A stretch of 40,617 nucleotides of DNA from an uncultured Sulfuricurvum sp. (GCA_903844635.1 CAIMUF010000037.1:1-40617), one strand, 5' to 3'. Positions 10,615-19,542 are shown, counted from the first letter of the stretch. The notes: generated by a model from the letters alone, not told the origin. A program made the numbers and translations.

Positions 10615-11206
10615 AATTCTCTCACAAAAAGAGCCCTATCCACCGGGTGATTTTGCCATTTGGATCATCGTCTATGTAGAGTTACTGACGTTTGGGTTAT
10701 TGTTCGCAGGATACGCTTTTTCACGTAGAGTCAATCTGCAAATGTTTAATGATTCTCAACTTTTACTCAACCAAAGTATCGGATTTATAAATACACTTAT
10801 TTTAATTACAAGCAGTTTTTTTATCGTCAAAGCGGTTCAAAAAATCAAAAACATGACTCACAGCAATGGTTATGAATCAAGTATAATTGCTTCAAAATGG
10901 CTTTTTGCTGCGATGCTTTTAGGGATTCTGTTTCTCGTTTTAAAGTTCACTGAGTTTTCTCATCTTTTTGCGCAGGGAATAACCCTCAGTACCAATACAT
11001 TCTTTATGTTTTATCTGCTGTTAACGATGTTTCATTTTATGCACGTCTCTTTGGGTGTCATTATTTTGTTCAATCTTTACCGAAAAACAAAAATGTATGG
11101 GTACAGTCCTGAGAATTGCAGAGGGCTTGAAACAGGCGCACTTTATTGGCATTTAGTGGATTTGCTGTGGATTGTCCTTTTCCCTTTAGTCTATATCCTG
11201 CGGTAG
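10607..11206 (+). CDS. norE: NorE-like cytochrome c oxidase subunit III family protein
   Basis: A 199-residue membrane protein of the heme-copper oxidase subunit III family with about five transmembrane helices. The start PPGDFAIWIIVYVELLTFGLLFAGYAFSRR (residues 11-40) and the later MFHFMHVSLGVI and GALYWHLVDLLWIVLFPLVYIL segments are characteristic. Within nor operons this member is called NorE and aids maturation or stability of the reductase; its exact role is unsettled. It overlaps norQ by 8 bases and is followed by the norF-like gene. Confidence 0.85.
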   Translation: MSKILSQKEPYPPGDFAIWIIVYVELLTFGLLFAGYAFSRRVNLQMFNDSQLLLNQSIGFINTLILITSSFFIVKAVQKIKNMTHSNGYESSIIASKWLFAAMLLGILFLVLKFTEFSHLFAQGITLSTNTFFMFYLLLTMFHFMHVSLGVIILFNLYRKTKMYGYSPENCRGLETGALYWHLVDLLWIVLFPLVYILR

Positions 11207-11217
11207 GAATGGTTACA

Positions 11218-11481
11218 ATGAAAAAAATTGCAGAACGTATTTGGATTATTTTAATAGTATTGTCTCTTTTTGCTTTTTTAGTGGGATATTTAAAGCTGAT
11301 CAATACTTTTTTAGTGGGTATTTTATTACTAAGTACATTTTTAAAAGGGCAATTGATAAGTGATTATTTTATGGGATTAAAAGAAGTTCAACTCAAATAC
11401 AGGATCATACCGATCCTTTGGCTAATCCTTATTCTATCATTAATAGCGGTGGCATATTATCTACCCACAACAACACCCTAA
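11218..11481 (+). CDS. NorF-like small membrane protein (subunit IV type)
   Basis: An 87-residue membrane protein with three hydrophobic helices (about 8-26, 30-42 and 62-80), including KGQLISDYFMGLKEV, the pattern of prokaryotic cytochrome c oxidase subunit IV/NorF proteins. The start at 11218 is chosen because TAGGA (11204-11208) lies 9 bases upstream; the ATG at 11209 is too close to that signal, and a longer reading would run back into norE. It closes the nor operon. The NorF assignment rests on topology, a few residues and position after norE. Confidence 0.7.
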   Translation: MKKIAERIWIILIVLSLFAFLVGYLKLINTFLVGILLLSTFLKGQLISDYFMGLKEVQLKYRIIPILWLILILSLIAVAYYLPTTTP

Positions 11482-11510
11482 TCTGCGCAACCTCAACGCC
11501 TAAAAAATTG

Positions 11511-11529
11511 TATAATACTGCACAAGAAG
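11511..11529 (+). promoter_or_regulatory. Promoter and ribosome binding site of the nsrR-like gene
   Basis: A perfect -10 hexamer TATAAT (11511-11516) follows the T-rich AAAAAATTG. The ribosome binding sequence AGAAGGAT lies at about 11524-11531, before the ATG at 11538. This suggests the regulator has its own promoter instead of relying on nor read-through. Confidence 0.55.
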
Positions 11530-11537
11530 GATAATAG

Positions 11538-11951
11538 ATGCATTTTTCAAAAACCGCCGAATACGCCATTCGCGTCCTTACCTATCTTCATCGCCATAAT
11601 GAAACCACTCATTCGGTTAATGAACTTCATCAAGCGTTAAATCTACCCTATAAATACCTTACTAAAATGGTGACCGATCTCGTCAAAAAAGGGTTAGTAA
11701 ACTCCTCTCGTGGTCGTGAAGGTGGAATTAGCTTGGCAAAAGCTGCCGATTTTATCCATTTATCTGACATATTGGAAGCGATTGGCGAGCCTCTCGAATC
11801 GGATCGATGTATTTTGGGATTTGAAAAATGTGATGCGTCCAATCCTTGCGCTTTGCATGGTCAATGGGCCCCTCCAAAAGCAATGATTGAAGAGATGCTT
11901 ACCGTTACGACCTTGGCTTCACTCCTGCAAGATCAAGAGACTAAATTATAA
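11538..11951 (+). CDS. nsrR: NsrR-like Rrf2 family NO/redox-responsive repressor
   Basis: A 137-residue Rrf2-family transcription factor with an N-terminal winged helix (MHFSKTAEYAIRVLTYL, then LNLPYKYLTKMVTDLVKKGLVNSSRGREGG) and three cysteines C91, C98 and C104 spaced C-x6-C-x5-C. NsrR proteins bind a [4Fe-4S] cluster through a similar triplet and lose DNA binding on contact with NO, so a role in regulating the adjacent nor operon is likely. IscR or another Rrf2 subtype is possible, but the location right after nor favours NsrR. The next gene starts 2 bases after its stop. Confidence 0.82.
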   Translation: MHFSKTAEYAIRVLTYLHRHNETTHSVNELHQALNLPYKYLTKMVTDLVKKGLVNSSRGREGGISLAKAADFIHLSDILEAIGEPLESDRCILGFEKCDASNPCALHGQWAPPKAMIEEMLTVTTLASLLQDQETKL

Positions 11952-11953
11952 TA

Positions 11954-12733
11954 ATGGAAAAAAAAGAACTGAGTATTGAAGAACTCAAACAAATTGCCGA
12001 TACTTCACTTCTAGTGGGTAAAACGATGCTGGAGTCCGGAGCTGAAATATACAGCGTAGAAGAAACACTTTCCAGATTGGCACAGACTTTTGGCTGCGAT
12101 AAGGTAAATCTCTCCGTTTTACCGCAGACCATTGCCATGACACTGGTCAGCGGGAATGAATTTCGTACCAAAATGGTCCACATAGGAACGCTTAAACCCG
12201 ATATGCAAAGACTGTCCGAGATTTACAAGCTGACAAAAAATGTATGTTCTGCGTGCAGTCCTGTGGATGTATTAAAGCAAACTAAAGCCCTAATCTCGCA
12301 AAATCATCAATTTAGCGGGTATCAAAAAGTTTTTGCAGCGGCTCTCGCTTGTGCCTCATTTGCAGCACTTTTTAAAGGAACGGCGGCAGAATTTGCAACC
12401 GCTTTTATCGCTACATTCTTGGCGGCGTCACTCAAAAAAACATTAGACGCTAAAGAGTTCAATCCTCTCCTGAGTATAACTCTGGCATCGCTTCTGGCTA
12501 CAGTTTGTGTTGGACTTTTTTCATCTCTTGGCGTGTTGGAGGATACGAACATCGCATTGGCTTCTTCGGTATTGTTTCTAGTACCCGGAGTACAGCTTAT
12601 AAACACGTTTGAGGACATCATAAAAGGACATTATCTAAGTGGACTAGCGAGAGGTCTGCATGGACTTTTGATCTCGTTTGCAATCGTTTTTGGCATTGCA
12701 CTTGGATTAAAACTACTAGGCAGCAGCGTATGA
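11954..12733 (+). CDS. ThrE-family exporter, N-terminal half (YjjP-like)
   Basis: A 259-residue protein of the threonine/serine exporter ThrE family (PF06738 type). The soluble start (residues 1-115) has the family phrases ESGAEIYSVEETLSRLAQTFG and NLSVLPQTIAMTLVSG, followed by about five transmembrane helices including VPGVQLINTFEDIIKGHYLSGLARG. In this split arrangement the second half is the next ORF, which overlaps by 4 bases (ATGA), as in the YjjP/YjjB pair. The YjjPB pair of E. coli exports succinate, so the substrate could be an amino acid or a dicarboxylate. It starts 2 bases after the nsrR-like gene, so it may be NO-regulated with it. Confidence 0.83.
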   Translation: MEKKELSIEELKQIADTSLLVGKTMLESGAEIYSVEETLSRLAQTFGCDKVNLSVLPQTIAMTLVSGNEFRTKMVHIGTLKPDMQRLSEIYKLTKNVCSACSPVDVLKQTKALISQNHQFSGYQKVFAAALACASFAALFKGTAAEFATAFIATFLAASLKKTLDAKEFNPLLSITLASLLATVCVGLFSSLGVLEDTNIALASSVLFLVPGVQLINTFEDIIKGHYLSGLARGLHGLLISFAIVFGIALGLKLLGSSV

Positions 12734-13167
12734 TTATCCCCTATGAAGCATTATTCGCAGCATTGGCGGCACTGGGATTCGCCGTTATCTTTAACGTACC
12801 CAAAAAATTTCTCATTTTTGTAGCCATCACCGCGATAATCGGCTTTGCCGTAAAGAGCGTGCTCGTACAAAGCGGTATCGGTGTTGAGCTAGCCACCTTG
12901 CTTGGCGCCATAGTTATCGGATCAATCGGAAAAGTCTTTTCTACTATTTATAAAGAGCCTCATCAAATCATTACCATTGCATCCGTTATCCCGATGGTAC
13001 CTGGAATTTTTGCATTTAAAACTATTATCGCTTTACTCGATTTTGTTTCCGCGCCGGTTCCTTCGTATGAACTTTTAGCACAGGCAACTTTTTATGCCGC
13101 TAAAACAGGCTTTATTTTAGCCGCTATCGCATTGGGAGTTGCAGCTCCTTCGCTTTTAAAAAAGTAG
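12730..13167 (+). CDS. ThrE-family exporter, C-terminal half (YjjB-like)
   Basis: A 145-residue membrane protein with four or five helices that matches the ThrE C-terminal domain (PF12821, YjjB). The segment SVIPMVPGIFAFKTIIALLDF near residues 85-105 is the conserved pore-region phrase. It overlaps the preceding half by ATGA and together they would make one exporter. It ends 11 bases from the end of the convergent lpxR-like gene, and no hairpin terminator is evident between them. Confidence 0.82.
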   Translation: MIIPYEALFAALAALGFAVIFNVPKKFLIFVAITAIIGFAVKSVLVQSGIGVELATLLGAIVIGSIGKVFSTIYKEPHQIITIASVIPMVPGIFAFKTIIALLDFVSAPVPSYELLAQATFYAAKTGFILAAIALGVAAPSLLKK

Positions 13168-13178
13168 TCATTTATGAT

Positions 13179-14159
13179 TTACTTGATCTGCCACGTCAAC
13201 GCTATACGTCCAAAACTGTTCGATCTAAAACTGCTTGTTGTCGGACCAAAAGGAAAAAGCTCTACAGAGAGACGCAAATCTCTTTTATAAAAATCGATAC
13301 CAAGCTGCCCTCTGGGAATAATCCGAAAACGATCAACGTCATACCCATGCTGTTTTGCTTCTTCATAGAGATATGAATATCCGACACCATCCACCGCAAC
13401 ACCTGCATTTAAACTCCAGCCCCAGTTTTTGTCGTATGTATCGAGGTTTAGCTGGTCATTTTGTGAACTGTTGAGCAAGCTCCCCGTTTGAGCAAAATTT
13501 TTCGGCATATTGTAACCATATCGAACAATGCTCCCTGCCCCTACTCCTGTATATATATTTCCCACATCCAAAAAGTAGTTATTGAACCATTCGAAACCCA
13601 TTCCGCCAGACAAATTCTTTTCATATTGTCGGATACCTTTTATATACCCTGCTTGCAGCAGCACCCTATTCCCAATCTGATTATCCCATCCCTTTGATCC
13701 GGACTCGCCAATAACCTTATGGACAGCTTGCTGTAATTCTTGTGCACCGGAATATGAACCAACTGCTCCAAGTGAGATTTTGTACTCCTCAAACATTGAT
13801 GTTTCCCATAAAAAATATGAAAAATTAGCCACTAAAATACCTGCATAAGGTACATCATTATAAAGCGGCTCGCTAGCAGAAAGGTCTTGGGGGGTTATAA
13901 TGATTTCCTGAAGATTGATAGATCCATTCTGACGTTTTCCCTCAAAATCGGCAATCTTTAGTAATGAGACCATATTACGCATAGAAGAAACATACAAATT
14001 TGAAATATTATCATCATAGGTGTCTGACATCCACCCAACTTGCATTCCGCCGGTATAATGATCATCTGAATCAAACACATAATCATTGTCAATAGCTACA
14101 GAAAATATTTGAGAATACAATGGCAATATGGAAAGTAACAATAAATATAAATACCTCAA
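13179..14159 (-). CDS. LpxR-like outer membrane lipid A deacylase (DUF2219)
   Basis: A 326-residue outer membrane beta-barrel of the LpxR family, which removes the 3'-acyloxyacyl group from lipid A. After a signal peptide (about residues 1-17) comes VAIDNDYVFDSDDHYTGGMQVGW, containing the Asn-Asp pair and Thr expected at the active site. VHKVIGESGSKGWDNQ supplies the conserved His and the GWDNQ motif. It ends in FGRIALTWQIK, a typical barrel end. I prefer the TTG at 14159 because GGAGG (14166-14170 on the reverse strand) is then 6 bases away; the TTG at 14165 touches that signal. A reverse -10 TATAAT is at 14208-14213. No FNR-type box is seen. Confidence 0.82.
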   Translation of the reverse strand: MRYLYLLLLSILPLYSQIFSVAIDNDYVFDSDDHYTGGMQVGWMSDTYDDNISNLYVSSMRNMVSLLKIADFEGKRQNGSINLQEIIITPQDLSASEPLYNDVPYAGILVANFSYFLWETSMFEEYKISLGAVGSYSGAQELQQAVHKVIGESGSKGWDNQIGNRVLLQAGYIKGIRQYEKNLSGGMGFEWFNNYFLDVGNIYTGVGAGSIVRYGYNMPKNFAQTGSLLNSSQNDQLNLDTYDKNWGWSLNAGVAVDGVGYSYLYEEAKQHGYDVDRFRIIPRGQLGIDFYKRDLRLSVELFPFGPTTSSFRSNSFGRIALTWQIK

Positions 14160-14247
14160 AACCAACCTCCATTGTACAAATTCAGATCAATAACTCCTAC
14201 CTTTATGATTATACTGTTTTCCAGTCAAACAAGTTTTATTTTAGCAA

Positions 14248-14691
14248 CTATAGTAGTGTTCGAATGTTCATCGCAGCCCATAATATAGAAAGGTTGAGGA
14301 TAAAAATAGCCAACGATCCTCCGCGAGAAAGAAGCTTCTGTCGTAAGGAACGTGTTTTTTTATGCGTAGAAAATGCAATATATAAATGGACAAACGTAGC
14401 CAAACTCAACATCGAAACCATTACTATTTTAGCGGTAAAATAAGTCGCAAGTTCACTATCATCGTTCCCAATCAATGAAAACAACTCGTAATGTTCTCCC
14501 AACAAAATTCCGGTTGCAATCAAGATAACGAGCCATACCGTCTCAAAATAACCATAAAAAGGACCTATTGCCCCATATACCGCGTCTTGTGTCGATTTAT
14601 CTTTTAAAAAAACTCCCAATCCAAACAACACAATACTTCCGCCAATCCATGCACACGCAGCGAGAATATGAATGTATAAAATCCAAGGCAC
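14248..14691 (-). CDS. Four-helix CopD-like membrane protein under FNR-type control
   Basis: A 147-residue integral membrane protein with four predicted helices (about 3-28, 45-66, 82-105 and 125-144). Histidines are placed in or near the helices (YIHILAACAWIGG at the start, HLYIAF in helix 3), as in CopD/DUF2269-type proteins, which often bind heme b or copper. I cannot assign a function. AAAGGAG lies 4 bases before the ATG. Upstream is an ideal FNR-type box with a perfect reverse-strand TATAAT, so expression is expected under the same conditions as nap and nirS. It could be a small heme protein or copper importer serving respiration, but this is inference. Confidence 0.72.
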   Translation of the reverse strand: MPWILYIHILAACAWIGGSIVLFGLGVFLKDKSTQDAVYGAIGPFYGYFETVWLVILIATGILLGEHYELFSLIGNDDSELATYFTAKIVMVSMLSLATFVHLYIAFSTHKKTRSLRQKLLSRGGSLAIFILNLSILWAAMNIRTLL

Positions 14692-14715
14692 ATTGGCTCC
14701 TTTAAAAGTTAAGAG

Positions 14716-14757
14716 ATTATAGGGACTAATGCCTCAAAATACATTGATGCCCATCAA
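14716..14757 (-). promoter_or_regulatory. FNR-type class II promoter of the CopD-like gene
   Basis: TTGATGCCCATCAA at 14744-14757 is a perfect TTGAT-N4-ATCAA palindrome. On the reverse strand a perfect TATAAT lies at 14716-14721, 22 bases away, giving a start near 14709 and a -41.5 geometry. It is the best single FNR-type match in the window. Confidence 0.82.
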
Positions 14758-14787
14758 GAGCCCTTATGTCAATAATGTTATTTCTTG

Positions 14788-14793
14788 TATAAT
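14788..14793 (+). promoter_or_regulatory. Probable -10 element of the restriction-modification gene
   Basis: TATAAT at 14788-14793, preceded by CTTG, lies 29 bases before the ATG at 14823. No good -35 hexamer is visible. AAAAGAAG just before the ATG serves as the ribosome binding site. Confidence 0.5.
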
Positions 14794-14822
14794 AGAAGAC
14801 AACTAATAATAAAAGAAGCCCA

Positions 14823-17588
14823 ATGATAAGCCTAAGTGAAATCCGAAACCGCGCCCTGAAATTTCAAAAAGAGTGGGAAGGAGAGAAATACGAGCGGGGT
14901 GAGGCTCAGAGTTTTTGGAATGACTTTTTTCAGATTTTTGATGTGTCACGCCGTCGAGTAGCAACGTTTGAAGAACCGATTAAAAAACTGGGCGGTTCTC
15001 AGGGGTTTATCGACCTGTTTTGGAAAGGTCAGCTGCTCATCGAACATAAATCGTTTGGCAAAGATTTAGGACGTGCTAAAACCCAAGCATTAGACTATTT
15101 TCCCAACATCCCTGACCGTGACCTCCCGAAATTTGTCCTCGTCTGTGATTTTCAAAACTTTGAGCTGTATGATTTGGATGAAAATACAGAATATCATTTC
15201 CCACTAAACGAATTGCACAAAAATATTGAGATTTTCGCCTTTATCGCAGGGTACGTGAAAAAAGCCTACAAAGAGGAAGAACCGACCAACCGCGCCGCCG
15301 CAGAGTTGATGGGGAAACTCCATGATAAACTCCTTGAAAACGGCTATGAGGGGCATGAACTCGAACTCTATCTCACTCGCTTGCTCTTTTGTATGTTCGC
15401 TGAGGATACGGGGATTTTCCCGAAAAACGGCTTTCGAGAGTTTATCGACATCTACACCGATGAAGACGGGCGCAACTTAGGGTCTCAAATCGGTTATCTG
15501 TTTCAGATTTTCGATACCCCCAACGACAAACGTCCCAAAAGCCTCGATGAGAGCTTCGCACAGTTTCCCTATATCAACGGTTCAGTTTTCAGCGAACAAA
15601 TCCGTATCGCCTCATTTGACCGCTCCATGCGTGAAATGCTTCTCGATGCGTGTGCGTTCGACTGGAGCCTTATCAGTCCCGCTATTTTCGGTTCGATGTT
15701 TCAAGCGTCGATGGACAGTACCAAGCGTGGAGAACTCGGGGCGCATTTCACCAGTGAGAAAAACATCCTAAAAGCGATCAAACCGCTTTTCCTCGATGAG
15801 TTATGGGAAGAGTTTGAAAAGGTCAAAAAAACACCCAAACAGCTCCATGCGTTCCACGATAAAATCTCCCGCCTCCATTTCCTAGACCCCGCGTGCGGGA
15901 GCGGAAATTTCCTCGTTATCGCGTATCGAGAGTTAAAACTTCTCGAATTTGAGATTATGAAGATCACTAAATCGCTTTTACCGCTCATTCACATCGACCA
16001 GTTTTACGGGTTTGAGATCGAAGAACTTCCCAGCCGTATCACGCAGATGGCAATGCTCCTCATCGACCATCAAATGAACCTGAGAGCCGCTCAGATGTTC
16101 GGCGATCCTCATTTCAACATCCCGATAAAAGAGAGTGCAAATATCTTTAACGTTAATGCGTTGCGTGTCGATTGGGCAGATACTCTAAACGGAGGTGGGA
16201 CTTCAGTCCCGCAAATGAGCGAAGCTAAAGCATCACTTCCGAAAGTCACGATAGACTACATCATTGGGAATCCGCCATTTTTAGGTCATCATATACAATC
16301 CAAAGAACAAAAATCAGATATGGAATTAGTTTTTAATGGAGTTAAAGGCGCAGGAGTTCTTGATTTTGTATCAGCATGGTATATCAAAGCGGCACAGCTA
16401 ATGCAGGGAACAAATGCGAAAACGGCTCTCGTATCGACGAACTCGATTACACAAGGTGAACAAGTCGGGATATTGTGGCAAGAGCTGTTCAACCGTTATG
16501 GTGTGAAAATCCACTTCGCCCATCGGACATTCAAATGGAATAACGAAGCCAAACGTAACGCCGCCGTTTTTTGCGTCATCATCGGATTTGCCGCACACGA
16601 TACCAAGACCAAACGGATTTTCGAATACGAAACACCGATCTCCGAACCGCATGAAATGATGGTTACCAATATAAATTCTTATTTGGTTAGTGCTTCAGAT
16701 ATATTAATCTCAAATAGAAACAAACCAATCAGCAACATACCTTCAATGATGTATGGAAGCAAACCAACAGATGATGGAAATTTTATTTTATCAAATGAAG
16801 AAAAAATTAAATTTTTAGGAAAAGAACCTAAGGCAGAAAAATTTATAAAACCGTTCATAAGTGCACGTGAATTTCTTAATCAAGAAAAAAGATGGTGTAT
16901 CTGGCTTGTTGATGCAAAACCTGATGAGCTTAAAGAATGTCCTATGATACTGGAACGAGTTGAAAAAATTAGAAAATTTAGAAGTGAAAGTATCGCAGAA
17001 TCGACCCGAAATTATAAATTTCACACGTTATTTCGACAAGTTACCCAACCAAAAAGTGATTATATTTATGTCCCGCGACATTCCTCTGAAAGTCGAGCTT
17101 ATATACCATTTGGCTTTTTTTCAAAAGACAATATTGTAGCTGATTCAGGTTTATCAATACCAAACGCTACTCTTTATCACTTTGGAATATTGACTACAAA
17201 AATACATATGGACTGGGTCAGAGCGACATGTGGACGGATAAAAAGTGATTATCGCTATTCAAAAGATATTGTTTACAATAATTTCCCGTTTCCGCAAGAA
17301 ATCACCGACAAACAGCGCGAACAAATCGAAATCTTAGCCCAAACAATCCTCGATGCCCGCACGCAATTCCCCGACAGTTCCCTAGCCGATCTCTATAACC
17401 CTCTCACGATGCCGCCGAAACTGCTAAAAGCACATGAAGCTCTCGATAAAGCAGTGGATAAGCTGTACCGCAAAGAAGGGTTTAAATCCGATACTGAACG
17501 GGTGGCTCATTTGTTTGAGCTTAATCGTGCGTTAACAAGTTTGGTGGTAGAAGATGGTAAAATACCTAAAATGAAAGTAAAGAAATAA
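14823..17588 (+). CDS. MmeI-type (type IIL/IIG) restriction-modification enzyme
   Basis: A 921-residue single-chain enzyme combining DNA cleavage and N6-adenine methylation. The N-terminal nuclease has D64-x9-E74-H-K76, matching the D-x9-ExK site of MmeI. A helical spacer follows. The methyltransferase core has SAM motif I DPACGSGNF at 355-363 and the catalytic NPPF at 483-486. About residues 610-820 form the target recognition domain, followed by a helical C-terminus. Length equals the MmeI family norm (about 920). In this family a single methylation protects the host and no separate methylase is needed. The recognition-domain DNA (about 16650-17290) is clearly more A+T-rich than its flanks, suggesting module exchange. 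The next gene starts 4 bases later. Confidence 0.9.
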   Translation: MISLSEIRNRALKFQKEWEGEKYERGEAQSFWNDFFQIFDVSRRRVATFEEPIKKLGGSQGFIDLFWKGQLLIEHKSFGKDLGRAKTQALDYFPNIPDRDLPKFVLVCDFQNFELYDLDENTEYHFPLNELHKNIEIFAFIAGYVKKAYKEEEPTNRAAAELMGKLHDKLLENGYEGHELELYLTRLLFCMFAEDTGIFPKNGFREFIDIYTDEDGRNLGSQIGYLFQIFDTPNDKRPKSLDESFAQFPYINGSVFSEQIRIASFDRSMREMLLDACAFDWSLISPAIFGSMFQASMDSTKRGELGAHFTSEKNILKAIKPLFLDELWEEFEKVKKTPKQLHAFHDKISRLHFLDPACGSGNFLVIAYRELKLLEFEIMKITKSLLPLIHIDQFYGFEIEELPSRITQMAMLLIDHQMNLRAAQMFGDPHFNIPIKESANIFNVNALRVDWADTLNGGGTSVPQMSEAKASLPKVTIDYIIGNPPFLGHHIQSKEQKSDMELVFNGVKGAGVLDFVSAWYIKAAQLMQGTNAKTALVSTNSITQGEQVGILWQELFNRYGVKIHFAHRTFKWNNEAKRNAAVFCVIIGFAAHDTKTKRIFEYETPISEPHEMMVTNINSYLVSASDILISNRNKPISNIPSMMYGSKPTDDGNFILSNEEKIKFLGKEPKAEKFIKPFISAREFLNQEKRWCIWLVDAKPDELKECPMILERVEKIRKFRSESIAESTRNYKFHTLFRQVTQPKSDYIYVPRHSSESRAYIPFGFFSKDNIVADSGLSIPNATLYHFGILTTKIHMDWVRATCGRIKSDYRYSKDIVYNNFPFPQEITDKQREQIEILAQTILDARTQFPDSSLADLYNPLTMPPKLLKAHEALDKAVDKLYRKEGFKSDTERVAHLFELNRALTSLVVEDGKIPKMKVKK

Positions 17589-17592
17589 GCAG

Positions 17593-19497
17593 ATGGATAT
17601 TGTAGAGAAAAATTTAGCCATTATTGAAGAATGTATTCAGACTACGACTTATCAAGAAGTTGAAACGGAACGTTTTGAACTAAAAGATTTATCGAGAGGA
17701 TGGGGTGATGACTGGCAAAAAAGCGTTTGTGCTTTTTTGAACACTAATGGTGGAATCATTGTTATTGGAATAAACGATAAAAATAACTCTAAGCCTCCTC
17801 ATTATAAATTTATGGGGTATGTCAATAGTTCTGATCATGAAAATTATTTAAAAGATACTTTGCCTAAATTATTTAAAGATAGAGATGGAAGAGTATTAGA
17901 TTTGACGATAAACAATATTTTTAGATATGAGATTCGTCCTTTCATGACCGGAAACGTAGTCGTTGTCTATATAGAAAGTTTACCAGATGATGAAAAGTTT
18001 GCTTACTATCAAAATGTAGCGTATAAAAGAAGATTGACTGGCGATCATCCATTGACAAAAAGTGAAATTGATGACTATGAAGAATTAAAAAGAGAAATTA
18101 TTACTGATAAAGAGTTGAGTATTGTCAAAAATTCAACATTGGATCAACTCAATATTGATACACTAAATCAGTATATTTTGAGATACAACAAAGGAAAGAA
18201 CAAGGGAGAGACCCTGAAGGCTGATTTAAATGGTGCTTTGTCTTTTTTAACTCGTCAAGGCTTCGTGCGCGAAAATAGCCCAACTTTATTAGGTATGCTG
18301 GTTTGTGGCAACGATGTAGAGAATTACATTCAAGGAAAATGTGAAGCAGATTGCTATGTCGTCTCTCCACATAAAGTTGCGGAAAGTAAAGAGATTATTA
18401 ATGACAATATTATCGGATTGATAGAAAGAACCACCAATTACGTATGGCGTAATATCAAGGTAGGTATAGGCTATTCAAAAGGTGGAACTGCTGAACCTGA
18501 GTATCCTGAAGAGCTCTTACGTGAAAGTATCAATAACGCATTTGCACACCGTAATTACAATACAGATCGTTTTGTTATCATTGAAATCAGACCTTATGAG
18601 AGTTTAATGATAAGAAATCCTGGAGCATTTGAACGTCGTCAACGGATAACATTGGACTCAGACTATGGAAAAATTAGACGAATCGTACCCATACAAGTTG
18701 CTAGAAATCCGAAGTTAACTCATCTTCTGAAAAGTTTTGATTTTTGGGAAGGAAAAGGGCGAGGGCTAACATCGTTGATTGATGCTTGTTTAGAGAATCA
18801 GATTGATGTGCCTTATTATGTACTTACTGAGGGTGAAATTAAATTGTTTATTCCAAAAGGAAAAGTATATGATAATGAAATGGACCTTTGGTTGGGAAGT
18901 TTCGCAGGTTATATCGCAAAAAAATTAGGTAGAGAATTATCGCTTGATGAAAAAATAATGTTGAGCTTTTTTTATAAATCAGAACGCCTAAATCGAATTG
19001 AACAATATACTATCTTGCTCACTATGGATAATAATCATAAAGATATTATTGCAACACTTGAAGAAAATAAATTGATATTTAAAAACCCAATAAGTCCTGA
19101 GATTTATCCTATCTATCAAGTTGAAAGAATCTTAATGAAAAAAGAGTTTTCAAGCGAACTCAAAGAGATTTATGGTGAAGATGAATGGAGTAGCTTAAAA
19201 CAAGATTATCAAGATGTTTTGAATGCTATTTATCGACATAATATGTATTCGTCTCCATTAGAAGTGATTAGTGCAAATAATATGGGGACTCTCTTATATT
19301 TAGAAAAAAATAAAGTAGTTAATGATCCGAAATCTTTTGAAAATTATAAAAGAAAAATAAGAAATATTTTTAATCAATTGGAAATAAAGCAGTATATTCA
19401 TCGAAAAGATAAAAAAACTAAAGAAGAAAAAGGAAAGCCGGATTTTGTGATTAATACGGATTTTAGAGAGATCGGTACGCTGTTCAATCAGGAATAA
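17593..19497 (+). CDS. AlbA_2/Schlafen-domain protein with C-terminal ATPase fold (COG2865-like)
   Basis: A 634-residue protein with an N-terminal AlbA_2 (Schlafen-type) domain, containing ERFELKDLSRG and FLNTNGGIIVIGINDK at about residues 27-62. In the middle is a HATPase_c_4-like region with PEELLRESINNAFAHRNY near 305-322 and WEGKGRGLTSLIDAC near 390. The C-terminal 200 residues look like winged-helix or helical segments without a motif I recognise. Such proteins are annotated as RecG-related regulators or helicases, but no helicase motifs are visible here. The coding region is A+T-richer than the core genes around it. It begins 4 bases after the restriction enzyme, so the two form an operon and a shared defence or control role is plausible; the biochemical role is unknown. 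Confidence 0.82.
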   Translation: MDIVEKNLAIIEECIQTTTYQEVETERFELKDLSRGWGDDWQKSVCAFLNTNGGIIVIGINDKNNSKPPHYKFMGYVNSSDHENYLKDTLPKLFKDRDGRVLDLTINNIFRYEIRPFMTGNVVVVYIESLPDDEKFAYYQNVAYKRRLTGDHPLTKSEIDDYEELKREIITDKELSIVKNSTLDQLNIDTLNQYILRYNKGKNKGETLKADLNGALSFLTRQGFVRENSPTLLGMLVCGNDVENYIQGKCEADCYVVSPHKVAESKEIINDNIIGLIERTTNYVWRNIKVGIGYSKGGTAEPEYPEELLRESINNAFAHRNYNTDRFVIIEIRPYESLMIRNPGAFERRQRITLDSDYGKIRRIVPIQVARNPKLTHLLKSFDFWEGKGRGLTSLIDACLENQIDVPYYVLTEGEIKLFIPKGKVYDNEMDLWLGSFAGYIAKKLGRELSLDEKIMLSFFYKSERLNRIEQYTILLTMDNNHKDIIATLEENKLIFKNPISPEIYPIYQVERILMKKEFSSELKEIYGEDEWSSLKQDYQDVLNAIYRHNMYSSPLEVISANNMGTLLYLEKNKVVNDPKSFENYKRKIRNIFNQLEIKQYIHRKDKKTKEEKGKPDFVINTDFREIGTLFNQE

Positions 19498-19542
19498 TAA
19501 AAGATTTAAACCCGTCAAATTCGAGGGATTTTTAGATGATGA

